Origin: Parasedimentitalea denitrificans
GTDB taxonomy: Bacteria; Pseudomonadota; Alphaproteobacteria; Rhodobacterales; Rhodobacteraceae
Direction: 5' to 3'
DNA: 64,000 nt
NCBI RefSeq assembly: GCF_011813015.1
Contig: NZ_QHLQ01000003.1
Location: 186,001 to 250,000 of the forward strand
Both the position numbers and the translations under genes were made by a program. Within the stretch, counting starts at the first letter, position 1. The number at the start of each line of letters is the position of its first letter. The notes under the pieces were generated by a model that saw only the letters and a list, made by a program, of their open reading frames with translations, searched no databases and had not been told where the DNA came from. This document shows, piece after piece, positions 54,865 to 63,354 of this stretch.

Positions 54865-55697
54865 AGAGCAGCCAATTCCAACACCATCGCATCGTGGTCA
54901 CGGCTGCTGCCCTGTTCGGATCTCCAAAAACAATAGGCCGCCATTCGCCAATGAAACCAAGGTTTCAACGCCTGCAACCGCGCCACAACCGCTCGGTCCG
55001 GGTAGGCGTTTAGGAAAGCGTTTTCCTCATCCTGCGTTAGTGGCTTTCCCCGGTACAACAATTGCATCGCCGGAGACAGAAACAGGGCCAGATCTTCGGC
55101 TGGGTCCCCCAGCTGTGGGCATTGCCAGTCAATCAAGGTCAGCGTGCCGTCATGTTCCACTATGTTTCCGGGAACCGGATCGCCGTGGATCAACACTGGG
55201 TTTTCAATTGCAGCAACCTGCCCCATTGGGGCTAACCCCAGCAGTGGGTTTGGTGTGTTGCATTGTTCCAATATCTCAAGGGTTTGATCGGCAAGTTCAA
55301 CACTGCCGTTACGCCCCTTGGGCAAGCCGTCAAAACCTATATGATCGTGTAATCGCCCCAGCAGCTGCGCTACGTGACGCGTGTCTTTCTTCCAGACGGC
55401 GCCCTCAATATGACTATAAGCCAGCCAATCGCTGCCGTTCACGGATCCTGCGGCCAGAAAATGAGGTGCCATGCCTGTTCCGGCTAGTGCCTTCAGGCTT
55501 GTCTGTTCACGCATAGAATCATTGGCAAACAATGGGTTCTCGCTTGAACGCTGATATGCTTTGATTACGGTCTGGCCTGCGCGCCAAACGTGATTGGACC
55601 GCCCCCCTGCCATTCGTTCAGGGATGTCGGCAACCAATCCCCGCGACGCGACATCGGCAAACAGTTCGGCCTCAAATTCAAAAGTCATAGGCCACAA
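54837..55697 (-). CDS. Choline/aminoglycoside phosphotransferase-fold protein
   Basis: The 286-residue protein has the kinase-like fold: ERMAGGRSNHVWRAGQTVIKAYQRSSENPLF in the N lobe, the catalytic loop NPVLIHGDPVPGNIVEHDGTLTLIDWQCPQLGDPAEDLALFL (HGDxxxxN and DW) and a helical C lobe. The substrate is unknown. TTG 55697 has GGAG 6 nt upstream, while ATG 55688 would be 15 nt away, so TTG may be the true start. It converges with and overlaps the oxidase gene. Confidence 0.82.
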   Translation of the reverse strand: MWPMTFEFEAELFADVASRGLVADIPERMAGGRSNHVWRAGQTVIKAYQRSSENPLFANDSMREQTSLKALAGTGMAPHFLAAGSVNGSDWLAYSHIEGAVWKKDTRHVAQLLGRLHDHIGFDGLPKGRNGSVELADQTLEILEQCNTPNPLLGLAPMGQVAAIENPVLIHGDPVPGNIVEHDGTLTLIDWQCPQLGDPAEDLALFLSPAMQLLYRGKPLTQDEENAFLNAYPDRAVVARLQALKPWFHWRMAAYCFWRSEQGSSRDHDAMVLELAALQSINPSAA

Positions 55698-55766
55698 GGT
55701 CGTCTCCGCATAACGGCCCCTCGATCAGCGAGGGGCGACAAGTCACGGAGTACGCCGAATTCTGTC

Positions 55767-56429
55767 TTAGCTGTCCGAAGAACGTAGCGCGGTCACCGAT
55801 GAAGCCAAAATTGCTGACCCACCTTCAAGAATCAAGACCACATCAGAGCCTTGCATCTGGGTTTCGGTGACATTGGCATAAACTTCGGCAGTATCTTTCA
55901 GCAACACCTCTCCATTTGCGATGCTTTCCACCTCAAACGAATAGGTTCCACTGGCAAAGGCTGCACCGTCATCGTCCAACCCGTCCCATTCATAGGCTTC
56001 GGCGGAAACAGGCAATGTGATGCGCTGCACCTCGGCGCCACTGGAATTGCTGACCACCAGTTGAACAGTATCCGAAGCAGCCGCTGGATTGGGCGCAACG
56101 GTAATTGGGGTTGATCCATCAAAGTGAGCCGGCGCAGCAGCACGGGCTTCCATTCCAACCCACCCAGACATCGCAGCCATGTTTGCCAAGCCCATTTGCT
56201 GGGCCATCGTGGTCAGGATGTCATTGTTTTCGGTCTGCTTTTCCACCATCGAGAATTGCGCCAGCTGCGATGCGTATTCCGACGAATCGAGCGGCTCAAG
56301 CGGGTCTTGGTATTTTGCTTGCGCGGTCAGCATTTTGAGAAAGGTTTCATAATCCGACTGTTCAGCGGTTTTTGCGGGTGCCCGTGTAGGTGTTGCCACT
56401 GAAGCGGCGGAGTTAACTGCTGTGGTCAT
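55767..56429 (-). CDS. flgD: Flagellar hook assembly protein FlgD
   Basis: The 220-residue protein is a cap that assists hook assembly. The conserved N-terminal segment DYETFLKMLTAQAKYQDPLEPLDSSEYASQLAQFSMVEKQ is present, with a Tudor/FnIII-like C-terminal domain (SAEAYEWDGLDDDGAAFASGTYSFEVES). It follows fliK by 4 nt on the same strand. Confidence 0.94.
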   Translation of the reverse strand: MTTAVNSAASVATPTRAPAKTAEQSDYETFLKMLTAQAKYQDPLEPLDSSEYASQLAQFSMVEKQTENNDILTTMAQQMGLANMAAMSGWVGMEARAAAPAHFDGSTPITVAPNPAAASDTVQLVVSNSSGAEVQRITLPVSAEAYEWDGLDDDGAAFASGTYSFEVESIANGEVLLKDTAEVYANVTETQMQGSDVVLILEGGSAILASSVTALRSSDS

Positions 56430-56433
56430 AGAC

Positions 56434-57972
56434 TTAAATCCTCATATCCAGTCCGGTTTCACCCAGACGAAGGTTCTGTTGTTCAGGTTCCTGCACGTTA
56501 TCAGCGCTTTGACCGTTGCTTTGTGCCCCAGAGGACCCATTACTCTGTGATTCGTCCTGTTCGCTTGCATCCCCGGACATCCCCTCGCCACTGAATTCAA
56601 AGGAGATATCTTCGAACCCCATGCGGCGGAATTCTTCCGACAGTTCATTGATGTGGCGACGCATCAGTTCATTTGTCTCAGGGCGCTCTGTTGTGATCGC
56701 GACGACCACAGAGGTATCAGTTGTACTAACCCGCATTTTCACCCGACCCAGTTCCTCTGGGCTAAGCGCGATATCGATGTTGCGCTCACCCTTGGTTGCC
56801 AGCGCCTCGGCCATCTGTGCAGCTACCAAACGCGGTGTTTCAGGGCGGTGAGTGGTTCCTGGGCTCATTACGGCTTCAGTCAGAAGTTGTGACAATCCAG
56901 CAGGCTCAAACCCTATTGGGTCCAACAGGACTGCGGCCCCGGCCGAATCCGCCATCGCATCTGCGTTGACCGCTGCACCCTGTGCCACAGCCTGCATTGC
57001 CGGATTGATCTGGACGGTATTATTCGGTGTCGGCACCGTCACCGTCGGCGGGCTGTTTGGCGTGACCTCGGTTCCTCGGCGAATCGCTCTGGGATCCAGC
57101 TCTGGCTCTGCTTCCTGACCAGCTGCGTTAAGAGCTTGCTCAATTACTTGCTGGGCCGTTTGAGCATTCGCCCCAGTCTTTACCGGCTTAGATGCCGGTG
57201 TCGCAACCGGAACTGCCTGCCCTGCTTGCGAGGCGGCTACAACTCGCTGCAACGACTCTGGCATAGTCGGAGCTGATCCTTGAGTGCTCGATTGTGTGCT
57301 GGCAATTGCAGCACCCACTTTCAGCCCAGCCTCGGCGTTTTCATTTGGCACGGGTGTTTCCACCAGCGGCGATTGCCCTGTACCTTGCCCTACGACCTGA
57401 GCTGCCTGGTTGGCAGAGGCTGTTTTCGCTTGTTGGTGATCTGCACCTTGCTGCAAGCCGGCCATTCGCAATTCCGCAACACTACGGTGTATCGGCTGTT
57501 CAGCTTTTTCGCTCTCGCTGGCCTGACGGGCAGAGGATTCTGGGTGCGACTTAGCCACTTCCGCATTTTTGTTGGTGCCCAAAGAAATGTCAGTTTCCGC
57601 ATCCTTTACTCCCCCTTGGGAAATAGCAGCAGCTTTGGGGCGGTTCTGTTGAACTGGCAAAATATCGACATGAGCGGCTTCAGGTGCAAGCGCATCCTCT
57701 TCCTGATTCGCTGATCGATCCTGATCTACCTCAGTATCCTGCGATGTGGATTGATCCGACACATCATTAGATGGTGTTGCTTGAGCGTCATCCGCGGCAT
57801 CCGTATTGGCGACCTGTTTCGCATCACTGACAGCAGATTCATGCTTATCAGCCGCAGAATAGTGGCTTTGGAAAGACGTGCCCTTGTTAGCAGCCTCGTT
57901 CGGGGCAGCCTTGGGCTTGTTCGAACTTTTGACCGCGTCAAAAGACGATTCTGAATGAATATTTTGTAACAT
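56434..57972 (-). CDS. fliK: Flagellar hook-length control protein FliK
   Basis: The 512-residue protein has a long low-complexity N-terminal ruler part (Gln/Ala/Ser/Asp-rich, with PTPNNTVQINP repeats) and a C-terminal Flg_hook domain (IDIALSPEELGRVKMRVSTTDTSVVVAITTERPETNELMRRHINELSEEFRRMGF). A very acidic Ser/Asn tail precedes the end. It measures hook length and triggers the substrate switch of the export gate. It is first of fliK-flgD, divergent from the flgJ-like gene. Confidence 0.92.
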   Translation of the reverse strand: MLQNIHSESSFDAVKSSNKPKAAPNEAANKGTSFQSHYSAADKHESAVSDAKQVANTDAADDAQATPSNDVSDQSTSQDTEVDQDRSANQEEDALAPEAAHVDILPVQQNRPKAAAISQGGVKDAETDISLGTNKNAEVAKSHPESSARQASESEKAEQPIHRSVAELRMAGLQQGADHQQAKTASANQAAQVVGQGTGQSPLVETPVPNENAEAGLKVGAAIASTQSSTQGSAPTMPESLQRVVAASQAGQAVPVATPASKPVKTGANAQTAQQVIEQALNAAGQEAEPELDPRAIRRGTEVTPNSPPTVTVPTPNNTVQINPAMQAVAQGAAVNADAMADSAGAAVLLDPIGFEPAGLSQLLTEAVMSPGTTHRPETPRLVAAQMAEALATKGERNIDIALSPEELGRVKMRVSTTDTSVVVAITTERPETNELMRRHINELSEEFRRMGFEDISFEFSGEGMSGDASEQDESQSNGSSGAQSNGQSADNVQEPEQQNLRLGETGLDMRI

Positions 57973-58014
57973 TTTGTTCCGGACATTCTATCTCGACACG
58001 TCCTTAGTACATGC

Positions 58015-58042
58015 AACCGGTTACGGTAATTTTAACCGGTTA
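58015..58042. promoter_or_regulatory. CtrA-like site and AACCGGTTA direct repeats
   Basis: In the fliK/flgJ divergent gap, AACCGGTTA occurs twice (58015-58023 and 58034-58042), 19 nt apart, each containing the palindrome AACCGGTT. Between and across them TTAC-N7-TTAAC (58021-58036) matches the CtrA consensus with one mismatch. It probably controls both divergent flagellar operons. Confidence 0.5.
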
Positions 58043-58097
58043 TGGCGCAGTCTAAGAAAAATCGAAGCAATTCGAGATTATTCATCTGGAGAATCCA

Positions 58098-58391
58098 ATG
58101 ACTGACCTGACGCCATCAATACCGCTTTCTATGCGCATGTCGCATCAGGCATCGCCCCCACAACAAGACCCACTTCGCAAGGCCGCAACCCAGCTAGAGG
58201 CAACATTTCTTGCAGAAATGCTGAAATCTGCCGGTTTGGGTGAAAGCCGCGAATCGTTCGGTGGGGGCTCAGGTGAAGACCAGTTTTCCACATTCTTAAT
58301 CCGCGCACAGGCGGAGCAAATGGCCCAGGCAGGCGGAATCGGCCTGGCCGAATCACTGTACCACTCATTGAAGGAGGCTCAAAATGACTAA
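58098..58391 (+). CDS. FlgJ-like rod-binding protein
   Basis: The 97-residue protein contains only the rod-binding N-terminal part of FlgJ (DPLRKAATQLEATFLAEMLKSAGLGES, FSTFLIRAQAEQMAQAGGIGLAESLYHSL); it lacks the muramidase domain, as is typical of alphaproteobacteria, where it is also called CheL. It overlaps flgN by ATGA-type spacing (58384-58391). Confidence 0.9.
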   Translation: MTDLTPSIPLSMRMSHQASPPQQDPLRKAATQLEATFLAEMLKSAGLGESRESFGGGSGEDQFSTFLIRAQAEQMAQAGGIGLAESLYHSLKEAQND

Positions 58392-58743
58392 CCTGAACCC
58401 ACAAACCCTGATCGACAAGCTAGATACCATCCTAGACCAAGAACGTCAGGCCCTAGTCAAAGGTGACCTAACTAAATTGGGTGGCCTGATGACAAAGAAA
58501 GAATCGCTCATCAGCGATCTGAACGCAATTACAGATCTGGAACGTGCATCACTGACCCAAGTTCACGACAAGGTATCGCGAAACCAAGTACTGCTGGACA
58601 GCGCCATGGAAGGAATTCGTGCAGTGTCTGCTCGCATGGCCGAACTGCGTCGTGTTCGCAAAGGACTGGATGTTTACGACCAATCCGGTCGCAAGACACG
58701 TTACAGCACACGCGGAAGTATCAGCCTAGAGAAGCGCGCGTAA
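58384..58743 (+). CDS. FlgN-like flagellar chaperone
   Basis: The 119-residue all-helical protein has LIDKLDTILDQERQALVKGDLTKLGGLMTKKESLISDLN and a basic Arg-rich C-terminus. This matches FlgN-type export chaperones of the hook-filament junction proteins in length and position. It overlaps the FlgJ-like gene by 8 nt and precedes flagellin. Confidence 0.82.
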   Translation: MTNLNPQTLIDKLDTILDQERQALVKGDLTKLGGLMTKKESLISDLNAITDLERASLTQVHDKVSRNQVLLDSAMEGIRAVSARMAELRRVRKGLDVYDQSGRKTRYSTRGSISLEKRA

Positions 58744-58894
58744 CCCTCGCAATTTAGAGAAAATTCTAAATAAGCGAATTCTGGAATTAGCATTCCTTTA
58801 GCATCTAGTGGGCCAATGTCTCCTTGCATCTCAGATACGAGATGGCGCGAAAGCCAAGAGGCCAAACGCAATAGTCAGAACGACGTCAAAAAAG

Positions 58895-58926
58895 AGCCCC
58901 ATTTGGGGGCGGCATTAGATGGGGCT
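58895..58926 (+). promoter_or_regulatory. Flagellin 5' leader with two alternative hairpins
   Basis: AGCCCCAT (58895-58902) can pair perfectly with ATGGGGCT (58919-58926). The same GCCCC can instead pair with GGGGC at 58906-58910 in a small local hairpin. The pair is mutually exclusive and lies 31 nt before the flagellin ATG. FlbT, encoded next door, is known in Caulobacter to act on the flagellin mRNA leader. Confidence 0.5.
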
Positions 58927-58956
58927 AAAGCGCCTCAAAGTTAAAGGAAACATGCT

Positions 58957-59802
58957 ATGACCAGCATTCTGACAAACAATGGCGCAATGGTTGCGCTGCA
59001 GACACTTTCGGCTGTTAACAATAACCTGACCGATGCTCAAAATGAGATTTCGACAGGTAAGCGTGTTGGCTCCGCCAGTGATAACGCGGCTGTTTGGGCG
59101 ATTTCGAAAACCATGGAATCTGACATCGCAGGCTTTGAGGCAATCTCTGAAAGCTTGGCAGTGGGTGAGGCAACTGTTGCTGTTGCATCTGCTGGCGCGG
59201 AACAAATCGTAGAAAAACTGACAGAAATCAAAGAGCTGATCGTTTCCGCTCAGTCCGAGAACGTTGATCACGGCAAAATTCAAACCGATATCGCAAAGAA
59301 AAGTGATCAGGTTGCTTCGATCATTGCCGCAGCCCAGTTCAACGGCGCTAACTTGCTGATGGATACCATTGACGGCTCAGCCACCAGCCTGAGCGTTCTT
59401 GCCTCGCTTGACCGTGTTGGTGCAACCGGTACTCCAACAGGTACTCCGATCACTATCAATGCTCTTGATTTTGTCAGCAACATTGACTTGGGAGCAAACC
59501 TGACAGTCATCACAGATTCCAGCGACGCTGCCTCTGCCCTGACCGAAATCGAGGCCTTCCTGTCCACTGCCATTAACGGTGCCGCCGCACTGGGTGCCGA
59601 CAGTGCCCGCCTGAAGGACCAGGGCGAGTTTGTCTCTAAGCTGACCGACTCCATGAAATTGGGTGTCAGCTCGATGACCGATACCGACATGGAAGAAGCT
59701 TCGGCTCGACTAAAGGCTCTGCAGACACAGCAGCAGCTGGCCGTACAATCGCTGTCGATCGCCAATGGCGCACCAGAAGCACTGATGCAGCTGTTCCGCT
59801 AA
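58957..59802 (+). CDS. Flagellin
   Basis: The 281-residue flagellin has an N-terminal D0/D1 helix (TNNGAMVALQTLSAVNNNLTDAQNEISTGKRVGSASDNAAVWAISKTMESDI) and a C-terminal D0/D1 helix (ALQTQQQLAVQSLSIANGAPEALMQLFR). The central variable domain is short. AAGGA lies 8 nt upstream of the ATG. It is the only flagellin in the window and is followed by flaF and flbT, whose products control its expression. Confidence 0.95.
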   Translation: MTSILTNNGAMVALQTLSAVNNNLTDAQNEISTGKRVGSASDNAAVWAISKTMESDIAGFEAISESLAVGEATVAVASAGAEQIVEKLTEIKELIVSAQSENVDHGKIQTDIAKKSDQVASIIAAAQFNGANLLMDTIDGSATSLSVLASLDRVGATGTPTGTPITINALDFVSNIDLGANLTVITDSSDAASALTEIEAFLSTAINGAAALGADSARLKDQGEFVSKLTDSMKLGVSSMTDTDMEEASARLKALQTQQQLAVQSLSIANGAPEALMQLFR

Positions 59803-59810
59803 CAACTATG

Positions 59811-59838
59811 ATCCGGGGCGCCCACATGCCCCGGATTT
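59811..59838 (+). terminator. Hairpin behind flagellin
   Basis: ATCCGGGGC and GCCCCGGAT form nine perfect pairs (59811-59836), followed by TTTCC. It may partly terminate or stabilise the flagellin transcript before flaF. Confidence 0.65.
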
Positions 59839-59879
59839 CCGTCTCAGAGAATCTGAAGATTAGTACGTAAGGAACTCAC

Positions 59880-60251
59880 GTGAACGCACTCAGACATGCG
59901 AAACAAGCTTACTCGGCGGTAAAAGCCCCGACACGCACCCCAAAGAACCTTGAGTACGACGCCATCGCGCGCATTACTCACCGGCTGGTTGCTGCTGCGA
60001 AAAAGGGACCCGACGGGTTCAATACTCTGGTAGCCGCCCTGACTGACAATCGAAAGCTGTGGACCATCTTCATGGCCGATGTTGCCAGCCCCAGCAACGA
60101 ACTCCCTGCGGAGTTGAAGGATCACATCGCCTATCTGACTGAGTTCACGCGACAACACACCAGCAAGGTCCTAGCCCGCGAGGCCAGCGTAGCACCTCTG
60201 GTTGAAATCAACACGGCCATCATGCGTGGCCTACGAAGCGGAGCCCCATGA
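59880..60251 (+). CDS. flaF: Flagellar biosynthesis regulator FlaF
   Basis: The 123-residue protein has ALRHAKQAYSAVKAPTRTPKNLEYDAIARITHRLVAA and PSNELPAELKDHIAYLTEFTRQHTSKVL, the FlaF pattern. In Caulobacter FlaF promotes flagellin translation in opposition to FlbT. The start is supported by AAGG 9 nt upstream. It overlaps nothing but is 1 nt from flbT. Confidence 0.9.
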   Translation: MNALRHAKQAYSAVKAPTRTPKNLEYDAIARITHRLVAAAKKGPDGFNTLVAALTDNRKLWTIFMADVASPSNELPAELKDHIAYLTEFTRQHTSKVLAREASVAPLVEINTAIMRGLRSGAP

Positions 60252-60252
60252 T

Positions 60253-60657
60253 ATGAGTGGACTAGTCCTAAAACTCGCCCCCAAAGAACGTGTTCTGGTC
60301 AACGGCGCGGTCATTGAGAACGGTGATCGCCGCAGTCGGTTGTCGATCGTAACACCTGACGCCAACATTTTGCGCCTGCGTGATGCGATCCACCCCGAGG
60401 AAGCCAACACTCCGGTGCGTCGTGTCTGTTATGCTGCACAATTGGTCCTGACTGGCGACATCGATGCCCAAGAAGATCGACTGCCAATGTTGCGCCGGAT
60501 CGAGGATCTGAGCCAGGTGTTCACCGACCCCGACAGCCGGGCCTCCTTGGCAGAGGCAACCGAGGCCGTGATCCAGAACAACCACTACCGATGCCTAAAA
60601 GCGCTGCGCACACTCCTGCAGCGTGAAGATCGGTTGATGGCGGTGCGCGCATCATGA
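60253..60657 (+). CDS. flbT: Flagellin-mRNA regulator FlbT
   Basis: The 134-residue protein has MSGLVLKLAPKERVLVNGAVIENGDRRSRLSIVTPDANILRLRDAI and ARPVRRVCYAAQLVLTGDID-like segments of the FlbT family. It binds flagellin mRNA and lowers translation in Caulobacter. ATG 60253 follows the flaF stop by 1 nt and the end overlaps the DUF1217 gene by ATGA. Confidence 0.92.
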   Translation: MSGLVLKLAPKERVLVNGAVIENGDRRSRLSIVTPDANILRLRDAIHPEEANTPVRRVCYAAQLVLTGDIDAQEDRLPMLRRIEDLSQVFTDPDSRASLAEATEAVIQNNHYRCLKALRTLLQREDRLMAVRAS

Positions 60658-61445
60658 CCTATCAACCGATCATCCCGTCGAATGGCATCGTTGGCTGGAA
60701 CTTCCTTCAGGCAACGTACGACAAACAGTTCGAAACATTCACCAAGGATGCCGTCTTGCAACGCGAGACGGACTACTTTGTGGAGAATATCGGCAATGTA
60801 AAATCAGCCGAGGACCTTTTGTCCGATACGCGCTTACTAACGGTTGCGCTGGACGCTTTTGGGCTGGGCGAAGATATCTACAAAAAGGCTTATCTGGAAA
60901 AGATCCTAACGGACGGAACTGCCGCCGACGACGCTTTGGCTAACAAGCTGGGCGACGACCGCTATGTGCAGTTCAGCAACGCTTTTGGATTTGGCCCTGG
61001 CGACACCGTCAAAACCGGGTCTGCTCAGGAAATGGCCGATCTGGTTTTCACTAACAAGGTTCAGTCCTTTGAGGAAGCCGTTGGCGAGCAAGAGGCATCG
61101 ATGCGTGTTGCCCTGTATGGTCAGCGCGAACTGGTCAATGTTGCCGGAGAAGAATCCAGTGTCGACACCAAGTGGTTCAACGTGATGGGTCAGTCCGCTC
61201 TTCGTGAAATGTTCGAAATCGCACTGGGCCTTCCGGAGAGCTTGTCTCAGATCGATCTAGACCAGCAGCTGGAAACATTCAAAGACCGCGCTTCATCAGT
61301 GTTTGGAACTGAAGACGTCGCTGACTTTGCCGATCCTGAGCTGATGGAGAAGCTGGTCATTACCTACTTGGCACGTGAACAGCTTACCAGTTTTGAAGCA
61401 TCACAATCCGCAGGCGCAACTGCTCTTATGTTGTTGCAGTCCTAA
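60654..61445 (+). CDS. DUF1217 flagellar protein
   Basis: The 263-residue protein has TYQPIIPSNGIVGWNFLQATYDKQFETF, FVENIGNVKSAEDLLSDTRLLTVALDAFGLGEDIYKKAYL and two similar alpha-helical halves. DUF1217 genes sit in flagellar clusters of alphaproteobacteria; the role is unknown, perhaps a secreted or cap-related component. It ends the flagellin-flaF-flbT operon and converges with fliI. Confidence 0.85.
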   Translation: MTYQPIIPSNGIVGWNFLQATYDKQFETFTKDAVLQRETDYFVENIGNVKSAEDLLSDTRLLTVALDAFGLGEDIYKKAYLEKILTDGTAADDALANKLGDDRYVQFSNAFGFGPGDTVKTGSAQEMADLVFTNKVQSFEEAVGEQEASMRVALYGQRELVNVAGEESSVDTKWFNVMGQSALREMFEIALGLPESLSQIDLDQQLETFKDRASSVFGTEDVADFADPELMEKLVITYLAREQLTSFEASQSAGATALMLLQS

Positions 61446-61460
61446 CACTCAGGTCTTTTG

Positions 61461-61501
61461 AAAAATGGCGCGGCGGGTATGACCCGAACCGCGCTATTTT
61501 G
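61461..61501. terminator. Bidirectional terminator
   Basis: GCGCGG with CCGCGC and inner CGGGT/ACCCG form a long stem, flanked by AAAAAT on the left and TATTTTG on the right, between convergent DUF1217 and fliI. Confidence 0.85.
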
Positions 61502-61534
61502 CTGCGTTATGTAAATTTAAAGCCAGAGCTTTCG

Positions 61535-62863
61535 TTACCGAGCTTTACCAGCACGACGCAGCATCAAATTCAGACGGTTGAAGCTGTTCTGAATTCCTTC
61601 TGGATCATTTTTCCCAAAGAAACTGTCCAATTCTGGCCAGATCCGCACTGCCTGGTCCAGAGTTACGTCACTGCCTTCGGAATATAGGCCCGCCCGGATC
61701 ATCACTTCGGATTGTTCATAGGTGCCAAGATACTTGCGTACGTCGGAAATGATTTCATTCTCTTCAGGCGTAGCTGCAGCAGGCAAACTACGTGAAACTG
61801 ACCGAGAGACATCAATGGCTGGGAAACGTCCACGCTCGGCAATCTCTCGATTCAACACAATGTGACCATCCAGAACCCCGCGCAGAATATCTGCAATTGG
61901 CTCGTCCATGTCCGATCCCGCAACCAAGACACTGAACACCGCAGTTATATCGCCCTGCCCTTCTGCCCCTGGGCCCGCACGTTCACACAGACCCGTAATC
62001 AGAGGTGTCACTGACGGGGGGTAGCCACGAAGGGCTGGTGCCTCTCCTGACGCTACCGCAATTTCGCGATGGGCTTCTGCAAATCGAGTTACCGAGTCAG
62101 CCAGAAACAGAACATTTTTCCCTTGGTCCCGAAAATGTTCAGCCACAGCCATGGCCGACCATGCGCAGCGTCGCCGCACTAAAGCGGACTGATCTGACGT
62201 TGCGGCCACAACAACAGAGCGCTTCATTCCCTCTGGGCCCAACACATGGTCAACAAAGTGCTTCACTTCACGACCACGTTCACCGATCAGCGCCATTACG
62301 ACAACATCAGCGTCCATATTTTGCGCCAACTGCGCCAACAGAGTCGATTTACCAACCCCAGAACCTGCAAAGAGACCGACTCGCTGCCCACAAACAATCG
62401 GGAGAATCGTATTTAGCACCGACATACCAGTCGGAAGACGAGCTCCCAAAGGTTTGCGTTCAGCCGCCCGCGGAGGCGGCGCCATCAGGTCTCGGGAAGC
62501 TCCGCCGCGTAGCATCGGGTTTCCATCTAGTGGTGCACCGAAAGGGTCAATCACCCTGCCAATCCACCTGTCATCAGGGGCAAATTCTGGTGTCGGATAC
62601 AGTAAAACCGGATCCTTGATCGCCACACGATTTGGTGCAGTGTCAGGTAACATACTGACATAATTCATATTAATCATCATCACTTCACCAGACAGCTCAT
62701 CACCATCCTGGCGTTTCAAAACCAAACGGTCTCCGATGCGCGCGGTGTTCCCCAAGCCTGAAATTTCAATAACACCACCGGTAATTCCGGTCACCCTGCC
62801 TACCGGTGTACTAAGCCGTTTACTGGCTATTTCCTGGGTCAGTGCATTCAGGTCAGCGGTCAT
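61535..62863 (-). CDS. fliI: Flagellar export ATPase FliI
   Basis: The 442-residue protein is related to F1-ATPase beta. It has an N-terminal barrel (GRVTGITGGVIEISGLGNTARIGDRL), Walker A GLFAGSGVGKSTLLAQLA, ALIGERGREVKHFVDHVLG, the VVAATSDQSALVRRRCAW strand and a helical C-terminus. It energises export of hook and filament subunits. It is divergent from flgB. Confidence 0.94.
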   Translation of the reverse strand: MTADLNALTQEIASKRLSTPVGRVTGITGGVIEISGLGNTARIGDRLVLKRQDGDELSGEVMMINMNYVSMLPDTAPNRVAIKDPVLLYPTPEFAPDDRWIGRVIDPFGAPLDGNPMLRGGASRDLMAPPPRAAERKPLGARLPTGMSVLNTILPIVCGQRVGLFAGSGVGKSTLLAQLAQNMDADVVVMALIGERGREVKHFVDHVLGPEGMKRSVVVAATSDQSALVRRRCAWSAMAVAEHFRDQGKNVLFLADSVTRFAEAHREIAVASGEAPALRGYPPSVTPLITGLCERAGPGAEGQGDITAVFSVLVAGSDMDEPIADILRGVLDGHIVLNREIAERGRFPAIDVSRSVSRSLPAAATPEENEIISDVRKYLGTYEQSEVMIRAGLYSEGSDVTLDQAVRIWPELDSFFGKNDPEGIQNSFNRLNLMLRRAGKAR

Positions 62864-62912
62864 TGTGGGTTCTCCAACGTGTTTCTGAAAACAATTTCTA
62901 AAGGAATCAGGG

Positions 62913-62928
62913 TTAAGTCTTGGTTGAA
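62913..62928. promoter_or_regulatory. Weak CtrA-like site between fliI and flgB
   Basis: TTAA-N7-TTGAA resembles CtrA consensus TTAA-N7-TTAAC with a perfect first half and two mismatches in the second. It lies in the 87-nt fliI-flgB divergent gap, 23 nt before the flgB start. Confidence 0.3.
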
Positions 62929-62950
62929 ATCAATCGAGGGAGAAGCCCCG

Positions 62951-63340
62951 ATGTTCACAAAGCTGAATGTCTTTACACTAGCAAATGCTATGGCGACCCA
63001 TGCCGGGACACGTCAGGCATTGGTGTCTCAGAATATCGCAAATGCCGATACGCCTGGCTATCACGCCAAAGACATCAAACCATTTTCCGAAGTATTTGAC
63101 GACAACACCCAGCCGGGTGAAATGCGCGCCAGCCGAAGCAATCACCTGAACGGTTCCTCCGGTCAGGGAACGGACTGGACTGTCAGCACAACGGAAGCCG
63201 GTAATGACCCCAATGATAACTCAGTTTCGATAGAATCCGAAATCCTAAAAGGGGTCGAGGTAAAGCGTCAGCATGACAAGGCTCTCGCGATCTACAAATC
63301 TTCCATGAACATTCTGCGCACCAGTCTCGGTCGCAACTAA
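62951..63340 (+). CDS. flgB: Flagellar proximal rod protein FlgB
   Basis: The 129-residue rod protein has the conserved ATHAGTRQALVSQNIANADTPGYHAKDIKPF and C-terminal KGVEVKRQHDKALAIYKSSMNILRTSLGRN. ATG 62951 has GGGAG 8 nt upstream; the frame opens earlier at 62879 through the fliI promoter. It heads flgB-flgC-fliE. Confidence 0.93.
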   Translation: MFTKLNVFTLANAMATHAGTRQALVSQNIANADTPGYHAKDIKPFSEVFDDNTQPGEMRASRSNHLNGSSGQGTDWTVSTTEAGNDPNDNSVSIESEILKGVEVKRQHDKALAIYKSSMNILRTSLGRN

Positions 63341-63354
63341 GGAGGTTTCGAATA

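Noticed and set aside
58744..58894. Sigma-54 or sigma-28 promoter ahead of flagellin
   Set aside because: No TGGCAC-N5-TTGC or TAAA-N15-GCCGATAA pattern could be found; a weak TTAG-N7-TTAGC was not convincing as a CtrA site.
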